The notes: generated from the sequence alone by a model not told the origin. A stretch of DNA of 64,000 nucleotides from Denitromonas sp. (GCF_034676725.1 NZ_JAUCBR010000004.1:2370001-2434000), one strand, 5' to 3'; shown: positions 52,685 to 61,952, counted from the stretch's first letter. Numbers and translations are program-made.

Positions 52685-52750
52685 ATGAAACCACGCAGCG
52701 CCATCAAGACCGACCTGTTCGCCGACGATCATCACCGCAAGAAGATCGAC
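52685..52750 (+). pseudogene. IS5-type transposase N-terminal stub cut by IS66
   Basis: 22 codons (MKPRSAIKTDLFADDHHRKK, then ID) match the start of IS5-like transposases. The reading frame is interrupted exactly at the IS66 insertion, and only a few codons of target sequence remain on its other side before the next IS begins. Confidence 0.6.
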
Positions 52751-52796
52751 AGTAAGCGCCCGGCAAACCCACCTAGACGCAGCACACGTCCATCCG

Positions 52797-54305
52797 CTAT
52801 GCAGATGCCTGCCAGCGATGCGGCAGCAATTCCCCGATCCGGCTGTAGGGCTGCGCAGGCAGTCGCTCAAGCACATCCTTCAGGTAGGCGAAGGGTTCGT
52901 GTCCGTTCAGGCGCGCTGACTGGATCAGGCTCATGATGGCGGCGGCGCGCTGCCCCGCGCGCAGGCTGCCGGCGAACAGCCAGTTCTTGCGTCCGAGCGC
53001 GATCGGCCGGATCTGGTTCTCGATCCAGTTGTTGTCGATGGGCACGCGCGCATCGTTCAGGTAGTGCGTCAGTGCCGCCCAGCGTTTGAGGCTGTAGTCG
53101 ATGGCCCGCGCGATGCTCGAACCGTTGGGCACCTCGGTGCGCTGCTTGAGCAGCCAGGCGTGCAGCCGCTCGAGGATGGGGCCGGAGCGTTCCTGCCTCA
53201 GCCTCAGTCGTTCATCCAGATCCAGTTCGGCCACTTCACGCTCGATGCCATAGAGCTGGCCGATCGCCTCGAGTGCCTCGCCAGCGATCTGGCTGCTGCC
53301 CTGCACGGTGAGGTCGAAGAACTTGCGCCGCGCATGGGCCATGCATCCGGCCTCACGCACACCTTGGGCGATCAGTGTCTTGTAGCCGGCGTAGTCATCG
53401 CAGATGAGCGTGCCGCGCCACTGGCCCAGGAAGGTCTGGGCGTGACGGGCCGCACGGCTGTCGGTGAAGTCGTAGATCACCGCCTTGAGCGGATCGAAGG
53501 CGCCCACGCTGTAGGACCACAGGTAGGCCCGGTGTGTCTTGCCCGCGCCCGGCTCGAGCATCGCCACCGGCGTCTCGTCCGCATGCAGCACCGGCTGGGC
53601 GAGCAGTTCGGCCTTGAGCGCATCGACCAGGGGTTGCAGGTGCACGCCGCATTGGCCCGCCCACTGGGCCAGGGTCGATTGCGGGATCGCCAGCCCGGCC
53701 CGGCCGAAGATGCCTTCTTGCCGGTACAGCGGCAGGTGATCCTGGTACTTGGTCACCAGCACCTGGGCCAGCAAGCCGGCGGTGGGGATGCCCTTGTCGA
53801 TGATGTGCGCGTCCACCGGCGCCTGCACCAGGCTCCGGCATTGGGCGCAGGCCCACTTGCCGCGGGTGTGGCGCTCGACCGTGAAGTGCCCGGGGGTGTA
53901 GTCGAGCTTCTCGGCCACATCCTCACCGATGCGCTTCATCTGGCAGCCACAGGCGCAGGTGGTCGATTCCGGTTCGTGGCGGATCTCGGTGCGCGGCAAC
54001 TCGGGCGGCAACGCCTTGCGCCGGGCCTGGCCCTTCGGTGCTGCTACCTTGCTGTCCGCTTGCAGTTGCTCGAGCTCTTCGCTCATCGCCGCCAGATCGG
54101 CGTCGGTGGTCTCTTCGAACAGGCGCGCCTGCTCGGCTGACAGGCGCTCGGCACGCACGCCATAGCGCTGGCGCCTGTACAGCGCCAGCTCATGGGTGAG
54201 CCGTTCGATCTTGCTTTGGCGCCACACCAGCTCGCGCTCCTGCTCAATGAGCAGTTGGCGCAAGGCGTCGGCGTCCAGATGATCGAAATTGGCAGGCAGC
54301 GGCAT
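52797..54305 (-). CDS. tnpC: IS66 transposase TnpC
   Basis: 502 residues. An N-terminal leucine-zipper region (LRQLLIEQERELVWRQSKIE) and a zinc-finger-like CACGCQM..CAQC segment are followed by the DDE domain: HADETPVAMLEPG, CDDYAGYKTLI and the glutamate in NNWIENQIRPIALGRKNW. Intact. Confidence 0.95.
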   Translation of the reverse strand: MPLPANFDHLDADALRQLLIEQERELVWRQSKIERLTHELALYRRQRYGVRAERLSAEQARLFEETTDADLAAMSEELEQLQADSKVAAPKGQARRKALPPELPRTEIRHEPESTTCACGCQMKRIGEDVAEKLDYTPGHFTVERHTRGKWACAQCRSLVQAPVDAHIIDKGIPTAGLLAQVLVTKYQDHLPLYRQEGIFGRAGLAIPQSTLAQWAGQCGVHLQPLVDALKAELLAQPVLHADETPVAMLEPGAGKTHRAYLWSYSVGAFDPLKAVIYDFTDSRAARHAQTFLGQWRGTLICDDYAGYKTLIAQGVREAGCMAHARRKFFDLTVQGSSQIAGEALEAIGQLYGIEREVAELDLDERLRLRQERSGPILERLHAWLLKQRTEVPNGSSIARAIDYSLKRWAALTHYLNDARVPIDNNWIENQIRPIALGRKNWLFAGSLRAGQRAAAIMSLIQSARLNGHEPFAYLKDVLERLPAQPYSRIGELLPHRWQASA

Positions 54306-54367
54306 GGGCGAATCATGCCCGAGGCCCCTGCGGCCACGCTATCGGGGGATGTGCCGATGGCGCCGGC

Positions 54368-54697
54368 TCAAAGTGTTCGGATCACGCCCTCGTCGCGCAG
54401 TTGATGCCACGGCAAACCGAGCACCAGCGCATCGAACTGCGCGCGCGTCAGCTCAAATCCGCCCTGGCCCGTGGCCCAATGGAAGCGCCCCTGATTGAGC
54501 CGCCGGCACGCCAGCCACACCCCGAAGCCGTCGTGGACCAGCACCTTCAGGCGCGTGCCGCGCCGGTTGGCGAACAGATAGGCATGATGGGGCTGCGCCG
54601 CACCGAACACGCGCACCACCTGCGCGAGCAGTGTGTCCATGCCAGCACGCATATCCAGCGGGGTGGCCGACAGCCACAGCGCCTCGACGCGGATCAT
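54368..54697 (-). CDS. tnpB: IS66 accessory protein TnpB (Orf2)
   Basis: 109 residues with the family signature PLDMRAGMDTLLAQVVRVFG, HHAYLFANRRGTRLKVLVHD and GFGVWLACRRLNQGRF. The start overlaps the tnpA stop (ATGA). Confidence 0.95.
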   Translation of the reverse strand: MIRVEALWLSATPLDMRAGMDTLLAQVVRVFGAAQPHHAYLFANRRGTRLKVLVHDGFGVWLACRRLNQGRFHWATGQGGFELTRAQFDALVLGLPWHQLRDEGVIRTL

Positions 54698-55074
54698 GCC
54701 AGCCACTGGCGCAGCCACGCGCCACAGACATCGGCCGCCTCGATCGGCCACTCGAGCTTGAGCCGTGCCTCGCCGCGCTGCACGTCGAGGCGAATGACGG
54801 GCCTGGGCTCGGCGCCAGGCGCCAACGCGACCGGTACGAAGCGCGCCTCGGCGGACGGGGCCAACGAAACGGCCTCGCGAGCGCGACGGCTGGGCGGCTC
54901 GACGCCGCGCTCGCGCAGCCAGCGGCGCACCTGGTTGGCGTTCAGCCCGTTGGCCAGCGCCACGCCCGCCACCGATACCCCCGGTGCGCTGCATGCCGAG
55001 ATAACGGATTGCTTGAATGCTTCGCTGTGCGTGCGCCGACGCCGGCGCGGGATCACGACGTCCATGGTGTCCAC
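54694..55074 (-). CDS. tnpA: IS66 accessory protein TnpA (Orf1)
   Basis: 126 residues. HTH of the IS66 Orf1 family (RRRRTHSEAFKQSVISACSA, GVALANGLNANQVRRWLRER). Binds the IS ends in the family model. Confidence 0.92.
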   Translation of the reverse strand: MDTMDVVIPRRRRRTHSEAFKQSVISACSAPGVSVAGVALANGLNANQVRRWLRERGVEPPSRRAREAVSLAPSAEARFVPVALAPGAEPRPVIRLDVQRGEARLKLEWPIEAADVCGAWLRQWLA

Positions 55075-55213
55075 TATCGAAATTGGTGGACACGATCTTC
55101 AACGCACTACCGCGTGAAGGACAGATGGGTTTGCCGGGCGCTTACGATCGACACAGAGGTGGCCCCATTCGTTTGAACACGAAACCTGGGTCGGATAAGT
55201 GGGCATTGGCCGT

Positions 55214-56044
55214 TCATGCTGCCTGTTCAATGGCCAGCATCGAGGCGAAGTAGAACTCGTCCGGGGTGCGCTTGTCGAGCGCCGAATGCGGGCGTTGAGT
55301 GTTGTAGAACTCGATGTATCGGCCGATGCCGCGGCGTGCCGCGCTGACCGAATCATAGGCGTGCAGGCAGATCTCCTCGTATTTGATCGAGCGCCAGAAG
55401 CGCTCGATGAAGATGTTGTCGCGCCAACTGCCGCGCCCATCCATGCTGATTACCACGCCTTGGCTGCCCGGCGCCTCGGTGAAGGCCGCGCTGGTGAACT
55501 GGCTACCCTGGTCGGTGTTGAAGATCTGCGGGCGTCCGTGACGCGCAAAGGCTTCTTCGAGTGCTGCCAGACAGAAGCTCGTATCCATGCTGATCGAAAC
55601 ACGGTGCGCCAGTACGCGACGGCTGGCCCAGTCGATGATCGCCGTCAGATAGACCCAGCCGCGGGCCATCGGCACGTAGGTGATATCCATCGCCCATACG
55701 TGATTGGCCCGTTCGATCTTCAACCCCTTGAGCCGATAGGGGTGGATCGTGTGACCAGGGTGATTGGTCGTCGTTCGGGGTTTGCGGTACAGCGCTTCGA
55801 TGCCCATCCGAGCCATCAGCGTCGAGACGTGCTTGCGACCGACATGAACGCCGTGCCGGTCGAGCATGGTGCACAGCATCCGGCTACCCGCGAACGGGTG
55901 CTCCAGGTGCAGCGCATCGATTCGCCGCATCAGTTGCTGCTCGGCTTCCGACACACCTCGCGGCACGTAGTACGCCGTGCCGCGCGAGATATCGAGAAGC
56001 TGCGCCTGGCGCTTGATGCTCAATCCATGTCCGTGCTGAATCAT
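55214..56044 (-). CDS. IS3-family transposase OrfB
   Basis: 276 residues from ATG 56044. HTH_21 segment (SEAEQQLMRRIDALHLEHPF) and DDE core (VWAMDITYVPMARGW, IFNTDQGSQFTS, IFIERFWRSIKYEE). The catalytic frame is intact although orfA is not. Confidence 0.9.
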   Translation of the reverse strand: MIQHGHGLSIKRQAQLLDISRGTAYYVPRGVSEAEQQLMRRIDALHLEHPFAGSRMLCTMLDRHGVHVGRKHVSTLMARMGIEALYRKPRTTTNHPGHTIHPYRLKGLKIERANHVWAMDITYVPMARGWVYLTAIIDWASRRVLAHRVSISMDTSFCLAALEEAFARHGRPQIFNTDQGSQFTSAAFTEAPGSQGVVISMDGRGSWRDNIFIERFWRSIKYEEICLHAYDSVSAARRGIGRYIEFYNTQRPHSALDKRTPDEFYFASMLAIEQAA

Positions 56045-56350
56045 TTCTTTGCGCTCGCCAATCCGGCCTTGTCGAGCGCGCTGGCTAAAAAATCGATCTC
56101 CAGCGCCTGCTGCCCGATCTTGGCGTGCAACACTTTGAGGTCCGTCTTCGGTTCGGCCGACGGCGCCGCGCCGAACACGCCCGAGACGCGTTCGAGCAGT
56201 TGGGGTCTTCCAGTCCGTGATCTGGTTCGGATGCACGTCTTACTGCTTGGCCAACTCGGCCAGTGTCTTCTCGCCGCGAACGGCGTCCAGCGCCACTTTC
56301 GCCTTGAATGCTGGTGAGTGATTGCGGCGGGGTCTTCTGCTTCTGCTGTG
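56045..56350 (-). pseudogene. IS3-family OrfA, disrupted
   Basis: The OrfA sequence is readable as RRNHSPAFKAKVALDAVRGE, KTLAELAKQ-stop-DVHPNQITDWKT, then QLLERVSGVFGAAPSAEPKT and GLASAKK in the next frame. A TAA replaces a Tyr codon near 56240, and an extra C near 56205 shifts the frame. Confidence 0.8.
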
Positions 56351-56600
56351 ATCTCCTTGCTGGCCCGATTATCGAGCCTTCTCAGGGGGCCAGCGTCCAC
56401 TTGTCGCTGTGTGCAGATTTCTGGGGCCACCTCTCGGCTGGGATGACGGTGAACGCATGCGCGTGCTGCAGATTCAACCGTTATGATGAACGGATGCAAT
56501 CGCACTGGCGCTGACGGTAGGCTCCCGCTCGCTAGAGCCTTCCGTCCAATCTTCAGGAATTCTACGGAAAGCTGTGATGATACGTAAAAATGACATTTTG

Positions 56601-56616
56601 GTTACGCAAATGTAAT
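56601..56616 (+). promoter_or_regulatory. CopR-type box upstream of copK
   Basis: GTTACG-caaa-TGTAAT, one good and one partial half-site with the same 4-nt spacing as at 41955. It lies 166 nt upstream of copK in AT-rich DNA. An additional isolated atgaca lies at 56590-56595. Confidence 0.5.
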
Positions 56617-56781
56617 CATCAAGTCACCGAGATGTTGACCAATGTGGGTTATCTTGTACGTCAGGGTGTGGTGGCGAGTCGCTATTTACCACTCACCTGA
56701 ACGTCCATGGGCCGATTTCATCGATATTTAGGACATGGAGAAAGCATGGACAAAATTGCAAATATCTCCAAGGAGCAAATA

Positions 56782-57045
56782 ATGTACAAAAAACTTGCAG
56801 TGATGGCTGCCTCAGCGTTGATTGCAACTTCCGTTTTTGCGGCTGACACCCACAATCTTGCGGACACTATTGTCCTCAAGGACGGTTCAACGCTGTATAT
56901 CTACAAAGACGGCAAGATGACTATGGAAGACAAGGTCGGAAGGCCGACTACCATGATGGAAGGCCATGCGATGGAAACAAAGGATGGTAAAAAAATCATG
57001 ATGAAAGGCAATGAGATTTGGCGCCTGCATCGGGTCATTCCCTGA
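56782..57045 (+). CDS. copK: Periplasmic copper-binding protein CopK
   Basis: 87 residues; AGGAG lies 6 nt before the ATG. Signal peptide (MYKKLAVMAASALIATSVFA, cleaved before AD), then a small beta domain with TIVLKDGSTLYIYKDGKMTM, Met ligands (TMMEGHAMETKDG) and MKGNEIWRL. This matches CopK of Cupriavidus metallidurans, which binds Cu(I) and Cu(II). A strong terminator follows; it is a single-gene transcript. Confidence 0.9.
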   Translation: MYKKLAVMAASALIATSVFAADTHNLADTIVLKDGSTLYIYKDGKMTMEDKVGRPTTMMEGHAMETKDGKKIMMKGNEIWRLHRVIP

Positions 57046-57075
57046 ATCCTAGGTCGGCCCCGCTAGTTGTTTCGC

Positions 57076-57115
57076 AAGCCACCACTGCGCGATAAGCAGC
57101 GTAGTGGTGGCTTTT
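57076..57115 (+). terminator. Rho-independent terminator after copK
   Basis: aagccaccact / agtggtggctt, followed by TTTTGT. Stem of 11 bp, 31 nt after the copK stop. The following ~175 nt up to 57293 hold no gene I can see. Confidence 0.85.
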
Positions 57116-57293
57116 GTATATTGCAAGCATGCAATGGATTACGTGCGACTCGCGTTGGCCATCTCCGTTTTGTCACGGGACGCTTTGAGCCGAGGTTCTG
57201 GCGTAAGGTGATGCTGAGGGTTTTGGGGAAGGCCCGTCGCATCTGTGCAAGGCGGAGATTCCTCGGTCAAGTGGGAACGCCTTGTCGCTATTT

Positions 57294-58037
57294 TCAAATG
57301 CTGCGCACATCAAATTGTGCGCATTTCATGGTTACCATCTTCCGCAGTTCGGCCTCGGCACGGATCATCGCGTTGACGGCCAGCGGATCGAACTGAGTAC
57401 CTGCCATCGCAAGGATTTCTGTTTTGGCCGCATCAAAGGACACGCCAGCCCGGTAAGGGCGGTCAGAGGTCATCGCGTCCAGCGTATCGATGACAGCGAA
57501 CAAGCGCGCACCCAGCGGGATCGCGTTACCGGCTAGACCGCGCGGATAGCCGCTACCGTCAAAACGCTCCTCGTGGCATTGCACTATCTGGGCAGCAACG
57601 CTCATGTTGGGCAGGTGACTCACAATGCGAAAGCCGTCGTCTGGGTGGCGGCGCATCACCGCCCATTCCTCCGCATCTAGCGGGCTCGCCTTGAGCAGGA
57701 TTTCGTCTGGGACCCCGATCTTTCCGAGGTCATGCAAAAGCGCACCCCAGTAGATCTGGCGCAGCACGGCGGGGTCGTCGGCGAACTGGCGCGCCAAGAC
57801 TTGGGTGTGGCAGGCGACACGGCGGGAGTGTAGGCCGGTTTCGCGTTCGCGCAGATCGAGGGCTTCTGCCAAGGCTTCGACAAAAGCTGCCGGCGAAAAT
57901 GATTCTGCATCGTCGGGGCCCGGATTCGCGCGGTCGAGCAAGCAGCGCTCGCACAGGCCCGGGGTGTCTGTAGCAAAAGGCTGAACGATCGCGGGTGCCG
58001 CGCTGCAGGCCGCGCAGGTGGGTGTGCCAGTACGCAT
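57294..58037 (-). CDS. HD-GYP domain phosphodiesterase with N-terminal zinc ribbon
   Basis: 247 residues. An N-terminal CAAC..CERC cysteine set (residues ~8-45) suggests a zinc ribbon. The HD-GYP domain follows: ETGLHSRRVACH, LLHDLGKIGVPDEILLK (HD), HPDDGFRIV, HEERFDGSGYPRGLAG (GYP) and DTLDAMTSDRPYR. It would hydrolyse cyclic di-GMP. Its ATG overlaps the YHS gene stop (TGATG), so c-di-GMP turnover is coupled to copper export gene expression. Confidence 0.88.
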   Translation of the reverse strand: MRTGTPTCAACSAAPAIVQPFATDTPGLCERCLLDRANPGPDDAESFSPAAFVEALAEALDLRERETGLHSRRVACHTQVLARQFADDPAVLRQIYWGALLHDLGKIGVPDEILLKASPLDAEEWAVMRRHPDDGFRIVSHLPNMSVAAQIVQCHEERFDGSGYPRGLAGNAIPLGARLFAVIDTLDAMTSDRPYRAGVSFDAAKTEILAMAGTQFDPLAVNAMIRAEAELRKMVTMKCAQFDVRSI

Positions 58038-58525
58038 CAATGGCAGCCCGAGGGCGGGCCGACTTGCAACTGACCGATCTCGCATTCTTCGGTGTAATGC
58101 ACAAACCCGCGGCGCAGGCGCTCCGCCCAACCGCTGCCCAGTTGTGCGCCAGCGGCAGCCAGGGCGGCTTCGATCTGCTCGGCGGTGGCCTGCAACAAAT
58201 CATAGGTGACGGCAATGTCGGCGGCCTCGACGTCGAGCGCTTCAATTCCCATCATTGCGCCAATCTGCGTGCTCAGCGCCGCTGCCTGGGCCGTATCCAG
58301 CGGCAGGTCGAGTACAAACTTGCGCCGTTTGAGCACCTTCAAGCCTTGCTGCTTGGGGGCCGGTTGGCCAGGGCGGCCAATGTAGAGATGGGGGTTGGCG
58401 ACAAAGCGTTCGTGGCACTGCGCAGAACAAAACGCAAAGGGCTGGCCTTGATAGTCGGTCGGGTAGCTGTTCGGGGCGACCATCATGCCGCAGACGACAT
58501 CCTTGACGCGTGCTTGTGTGTTCAT
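58037..58525 (-). CDS. YHS-domain metal-binding protein
   Basis: 162 residues. The N-terminal YHS/TRASH domain (VKDVVCGMMVAPNSYP, GQPFAFCSAQCHERFVANP) resembles the one in the adjacent P-type ATPase. The C-terminal ~100 residues are a helical/alpha-beta region with a final Cys-His (GPPSGCH). It probably binds or delivers copper to the ATPase. Confidence 0.8.
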   Translation of the reverse strand: MNTQARVKDVVCGMMVAPNSYPTDYQGQPFAFCSAQCHERFVANPHLYIGRPGQPAPKQQGLKVLKRRKFVLDLPLDTAQAAALSTQIGAMMGIEALDVEAADIAVTYDLLQATAEQIEAALAAAGAQLGSGWAERLRRGFVHYTEECEIGQLQVGPPSGCH

Positions 58526-58541
58526 GTTTTTAACCCTTGAA

Positions 58542-60929
58542 TCAGATGTCGACGCGTCGCAGACGCAGGGCGTTTGTGATCACCGAGACTGAAGACAGAC
58601 TCATGGCCGCAGCCGCAAAGATGGGCGAGATGAGGAGGCCAAAGAAGGGGTAGAGCACTCCGGCCGCCACCGGCACGCCGGCGGCGTTGTAGACCAGCGC
58701 GAAGAAGAGATTCTGGCGAATGTTGCGCATGGTGGCGACGGACAGTTTGCGTGCGCGCACGATGCCGGTCAGGTCGCCCTTGACCAAAGTGAAGCCGGCG
58801 CTCTCGATGGCCACGTCGGCGCCGGTACCCATGGCGATGCCCACGTCGGCCTGGGCCAGCGCGGGGGCGTCGTTGACACCATCGCCGGCCATTGCCACCT
58901 TGTGGCCGGCCCCCTGCAACTCCTTGACGATGCGCGCCTTGTCGGCCGGCAGCACGTCGGCGCGGATCTCGTCGATGCCGAGCCGCGCGGCGACCGCACG
59001 GGCGGTGCGTTCGTTGTCTCCCGTGGCCATGACGATGCGTAGTCCTTGTGCGTGCAGCGCCTTGAGCGCCTCTGGCGTGCTGTCTTTGACCGGGTCGGCG
59101 ACGCTGACCAGACCGGCGATTTCGTTGCCGATCAGCACGAACATCACGGTCTCACCCTGGTCGCGCCGGCGATTGGCTTCATCCATGTCACGCCGGGCAT
59201 CCACGCCCAGTTCCTCAAGCAGCTTGGCGTTGCCCAGTGCCACCGCCTTGCCATCGACCTCGCCTTTGACACCCTTTCCGGTGATAGCCTCGAACGCGTC
59301 GGCCTTGGCTAGTGCCACACCGCGTGCTTCCGCGCCACTGACAATCGCTTCGGCCAGCGGGTGTTCGGAGCCGCGCTCCAGACTGGCCGCGAGGCGCAGC
59401 ACCTCATCTTCGTCATGCCCTTGCGACGGTAACACCGCCACCAGTTTGGGTTTGCCCACGGTGAGTGTGCCGGTCTTGTCCACGATCAGGATGTCGACTT
59501 TGGCAAAGCGCTCCAGCGCCTCGGCGTTCTTGATGAGCACGCCGGCTTGGGCGCCGCGGCCCGTGGCGGTCATGATCGACATCGGTGTGGCCAGCCCCAG
59601 TGCGCACGGGCAGGCGATGATCAACACCGCTACCGCCGACACCAGCGCGTACGCCAAGGCTGGCGTTGGCCCCCAGACGGCCCAGCCAATAAAGGCCAGC
59701 ACCGCAATACCGAGCACGGCCGGAACGAACTTGCCCGCCACCGAGTCGGCGAGTTTCTGGATCGGTGCGCGCGAGCGCTGTGCGTTGGCGACCATGTCGA
59801 CAATCTGCGATAGCAGCGTATCGGCACCGACGCGCTTGGCTTCGATGATGAGTGAGCCGGTGCCGTTGATAGTGGCACCGGTGACGGTGTCGCCTTCGGT
59901 CTTCTCGACCGGCACCGACTCGCCAGAGATCATCGACTCGTCGATCGACGAGCGACCTTCGAGTACTACGCCATCGACCGGCACCTTGTCGCCGGGACGC
60001 ACCCGCAAGCGGTCTCCCACCGCGACGTCTTCGAGTGCGATTTCTTCTTCGCGATTGTCGGCGCGGATGATGCGCGCCGTTTTTGGGGCCAGGTCGAGCA
60101 GCGCGCGGATTGCCGAGCCCGTGCGCTCACGTGCGCCCAGTTCCATCAACTGACCGAGTAGCACCAGCACCACGATCACCGCGCCGGCTTCGAAGTACAC
60201 CCCGACATGGCCCTCGGCGTCACGGAAACCGGCCGGGAAGATATCCGGCATCAGCACTGCCGCCACACTGAACAGATAGGCCGCACCCACGCCGAGCGAG
60301 ATCAGGGTGAACATGTTAAGGCTGCGATTGATAACCGATTTGACGCCGCGCTCAAAAAACGGCCAGCCCGACCACAGGATCACCGGCGAGCCCAGCAGCA
60401 ACTCGATCCATAGAACGGTGCGCTCGCCGATCATCTCGCGGATGAAACCCAGCCCGACAAACGGGCCCATGGTCAGAATCAGTAGCGGGATGGTCAACAC
60501 GGCGCCGACCCAGAAGCGGCGGCGGAAGTCGACCAGCTCAGGGTTCGGACCGTCGTCGGCGGATGGGACGCCCATCGGCTCCAGCGCCATACCGCACTTC
60601 GGGCATTCGCCGGGGGCGTCGCGCACGATCTCGGGGTGCATCGGGCAAGTGTATTGCGTGCCCTTCGGGGCCACTTTGGCGGTTTTGTGTGCGCCGTTCA
60701 GGTAATGCGCCGGATCGGCGACGAACTTGTCGTGGCACTTGCTGGAGCAAAAATGATAGGTCTGGCCGTCGTGCTGCGCTGTCGGCTTGTTGGCGTCGGG
60801 CGCCACCGTCATGCCGCACACCGGATCTTTGATCGGCGCGGGCGCATGGGGTTGCCCCGTAGCGTGGTCATGATGGCAAGCTGCGCTGTGGCCAGCATGT
60901 TCTGGCGCGTTTTCGTCCTGCGGTTTCAT
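58542..60929 (-). CDS. Cu(I)-translocating P1B-type ATPase with YHS and HMBD domains
   Basis: 795 residues from ATG 60929. N-terminal His-rich stretch, YHS domain (IKDPVCGMTVAPD, YHFCSSKCHDKF), heavy-metal-binding domain (YTCPMHPEIVRDAPGECPKC), then the P1B core. Landmarks are TGE-type loop DESMISGESVPVEKTEG, CPC in IIACPCALGLATP, phospho-Asp in VDKTGTLTVGK, HP in SEHPLAEAI and GDGVNDAPALAQ. The TM7/TM8 residues YN (VYNAAG) and MSLSS indicate Cu(I). No CxxC heavy-metal domain. Confidence 0.93.
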   Translation of the reverse strand: MKPQDENAPEHAGHSAACHHDHATGQPHAPAPIKDPVCGMTVAPDANKPTAQHDGQTYHFCSSKCHDKFVADPAHYLNGAHKTAKVAPKGTQYTCPMHPEIVRDAPGECPKCGMALEPMGVPSADDGPNPELVDFRRRFWVGAVLTIPLLILTMGPFVGLGFIREMIGERTVLWIELLLGSPVILWSGWPFFERGVKSVINRSLNMFTLISLGVGAAYLFSVAAVLMPDIFPAGFRDAEGHVGVYFEAGAVIVVLVLLGQLMELGARERTGSAIRALLDLAPKTARIIRADNREEEIALEDVAVGDRLRVRPGDKVPVDGVVLEGRSSIDESMISGESVPVEKTEGDTVTGATINGTGSLIIEAKRVGADTLLSQIVDMVANAQRSRAPIQKLADSVAGKFVPAVLGIAVLAFIGWAVWGPTPALAYALVSAVAVLIIACPCALGLATPMSIMTATGRGAQAGVLIKNAEALERFAKVDILIVDKTGTLTVGKPKLVAVLPSQGHDEDEVLRLAASLERGSEHPLAEAIVSGAEARGVALAKADAFEAITGKGVKGEVDGKAVALGNAKLLEELGVDARRDMDEANRRRDQGETVMFVLIGNEIAGLVSVADPVKDSTPEALKALHAQGLRIVMATGDNERTARAVAARLGIDEIRADVLPADKARIVKELQGAGHKVAMAGDGVNDAPALAQADVGIAMGTGADVAIESAGFTLVKGDLTGIVRARKLSVATMRNIRQNLFFALVYNAAGVPVAAGVLYPFFGLLISPIFAAAAMSLSSVSVITNALRLRRVDI

Positions 60930-60966
60930 GTGTGCATTCCTTGATGTCTTGGGCGGTCGTATTGGG

Positions 60967-61625
60967 TCATTGGTTCGAGGTCGGCGTTTGACGAGCGGCG
61001 CGCCAGCGCGGGACGAAGGGCGGCGTCGCGTGGGCGTATCGATCCCAGGCTGCGCCAAAGCTGGCCGCGGATTCGCGCTCTTCGCGACGGGCCAGGCGGA
61101 TATAGATGATGAGCAGAATGGGGAACATCACCAGCGTGAGCAGCGTAGGCCACTGCAGAAGGAAGCCGATCATGATCAGTACGAAGGCGACATATTGCGG
61201 ATGCCGCACGCGGGCATATGGGCCGGTGCTGGCGAGTTTGACCGCTGGCCTGGGCGGCATAGAGCACTCGCCACGCGCTGGCCAGAAGCCAGAAACCGCC
61301 ACCGATGAAGACAGTCGAAACCAGATGGAAGGGGCCGAAATGCGGATTGCTTTGTGAGCCAAACATCATTTCAAGCAGATGGCCGGAGTCGTGCGCCAGA
61401 AAATCAATGCCGGGAAAATTCTGTCCCAACCAGCCAGAGAGCAGGTAGATGGTTAGCGGAAAGCCGTACATCTCGGTAAACAGCGCGAGCAGAAAGGCCG
61501 AAAACATCCCCAGCGTGCGCCAGTCGCGTGCGCTGCGCGGCTTGAAGAAGCTAAAAGCGAAGAAGATGAAGATGGCTGAGTTGATCGCCACCAGCGACCA
61601 CAGGCCGTAGGCGTCGCTGTTCATT
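60967..61625 (-). pseudogene. ICMT-like membrane methyltransferase, frameshifted
   Basis: The first half (MNSDAYGLWSLVAINSAIFI to FWLLASAWRVLYAAQ) and the second half (AVKLASTGPYARVRHPQYVA and onward, ending in a basic tail) are in different frames. The break is near 61245. The joined protein would be a multi-TM isoprenylcysteine carboxylmethyltransferase-like enzyme, as often found beside copper P-ATPases. It could be a real loss or a sequencing error. The ATG overlaps the DUF2933 stop. Confidence 0.8.
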
Positions 61626-61878
61626 TGTCGTCTCCAGCGTCTTTGTTGCTGTGCTTGCCGTGGCCGCCATGGCCGTGACCGCCGTGCATGAACACATGCA
61701 TCAGTGGGCAGGCGAGCAGGAACAGCCACGGGAGCCATCCGAGAAGGTGCGCCTGGTGCTCAATGCCGAGCATTGCGAAGGTGATGGCTGCAAACCCACC
61801 AAATACCCACCAAGCCCGATGTACAGATCGCGCTGGCTGGCTTGGCGGAGATTTTTTTTGTGATCTTGAGGCGTCCAT
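61621..61878 (-). CDS. DUF2933 small membrane protein
   Basis: 85 residues. Two TM segments (AWWVFGGFAAITFAMLGI, WLPWLFLLACPLMHVFMH) and a His/Gly-rich tail (MHGGHGHGGHGKHSN), typical of DUF2933 proteins beside metal exporters. First gene of the operon; a CopR box lies about 75 nt upstream. Confidence 0.85.
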   Translation of the reverse strand: MDASRSQKKSPPSQPARSVHRAWWVFGGFAAITFAMLGIEHQAHLLGWLPWLFLLACPLMHVFMHGGHGHGGHGKHSNKDAGDDK

Positions 61879-61952
61879 CGTCGTTCTCGGGTAAGGGCAA
61901 TTGGGTAAATTTATTATCCGCTCCTGCAGTAGACTCCGAGATGACTTCTTGA

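Larger units (their letters stand above)
52751..55145 (-). mobile_element. IS66-family insertion sequence, complete
   Basis: 2395 bp with terminal inverted repeats gtaagcgcccggcaaaccca at both ends and a perfect 8-bp target duplication GATCGACA (52743-52750 and 55146-55153). It contains tnpA, tnpB and tnpC in the normal order, all open, so it may be active. Confidence 0.97.
55155..56434 (-). mobile_element. IS3-family element with broken orfA
   Basis: Perfect 13-bp terminal inverted repeats agaggtggcccca (55155-55167) and tggggccacctct (56422-56434) enclose an IS3 orfA/orfB pair. orfA carries a stop codon and a frameshift, so the element is probably dead on its own. It lies 1 bp beyond the IS66 target duplication. 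Confidence 0.85.

Noticed and set aside
58720..60153. 477-codon plus-strand frame opposite the Cu(I) ATPase
   Set aside because: Shadow frame; all P-ATPase landmarks are on the minus strand.
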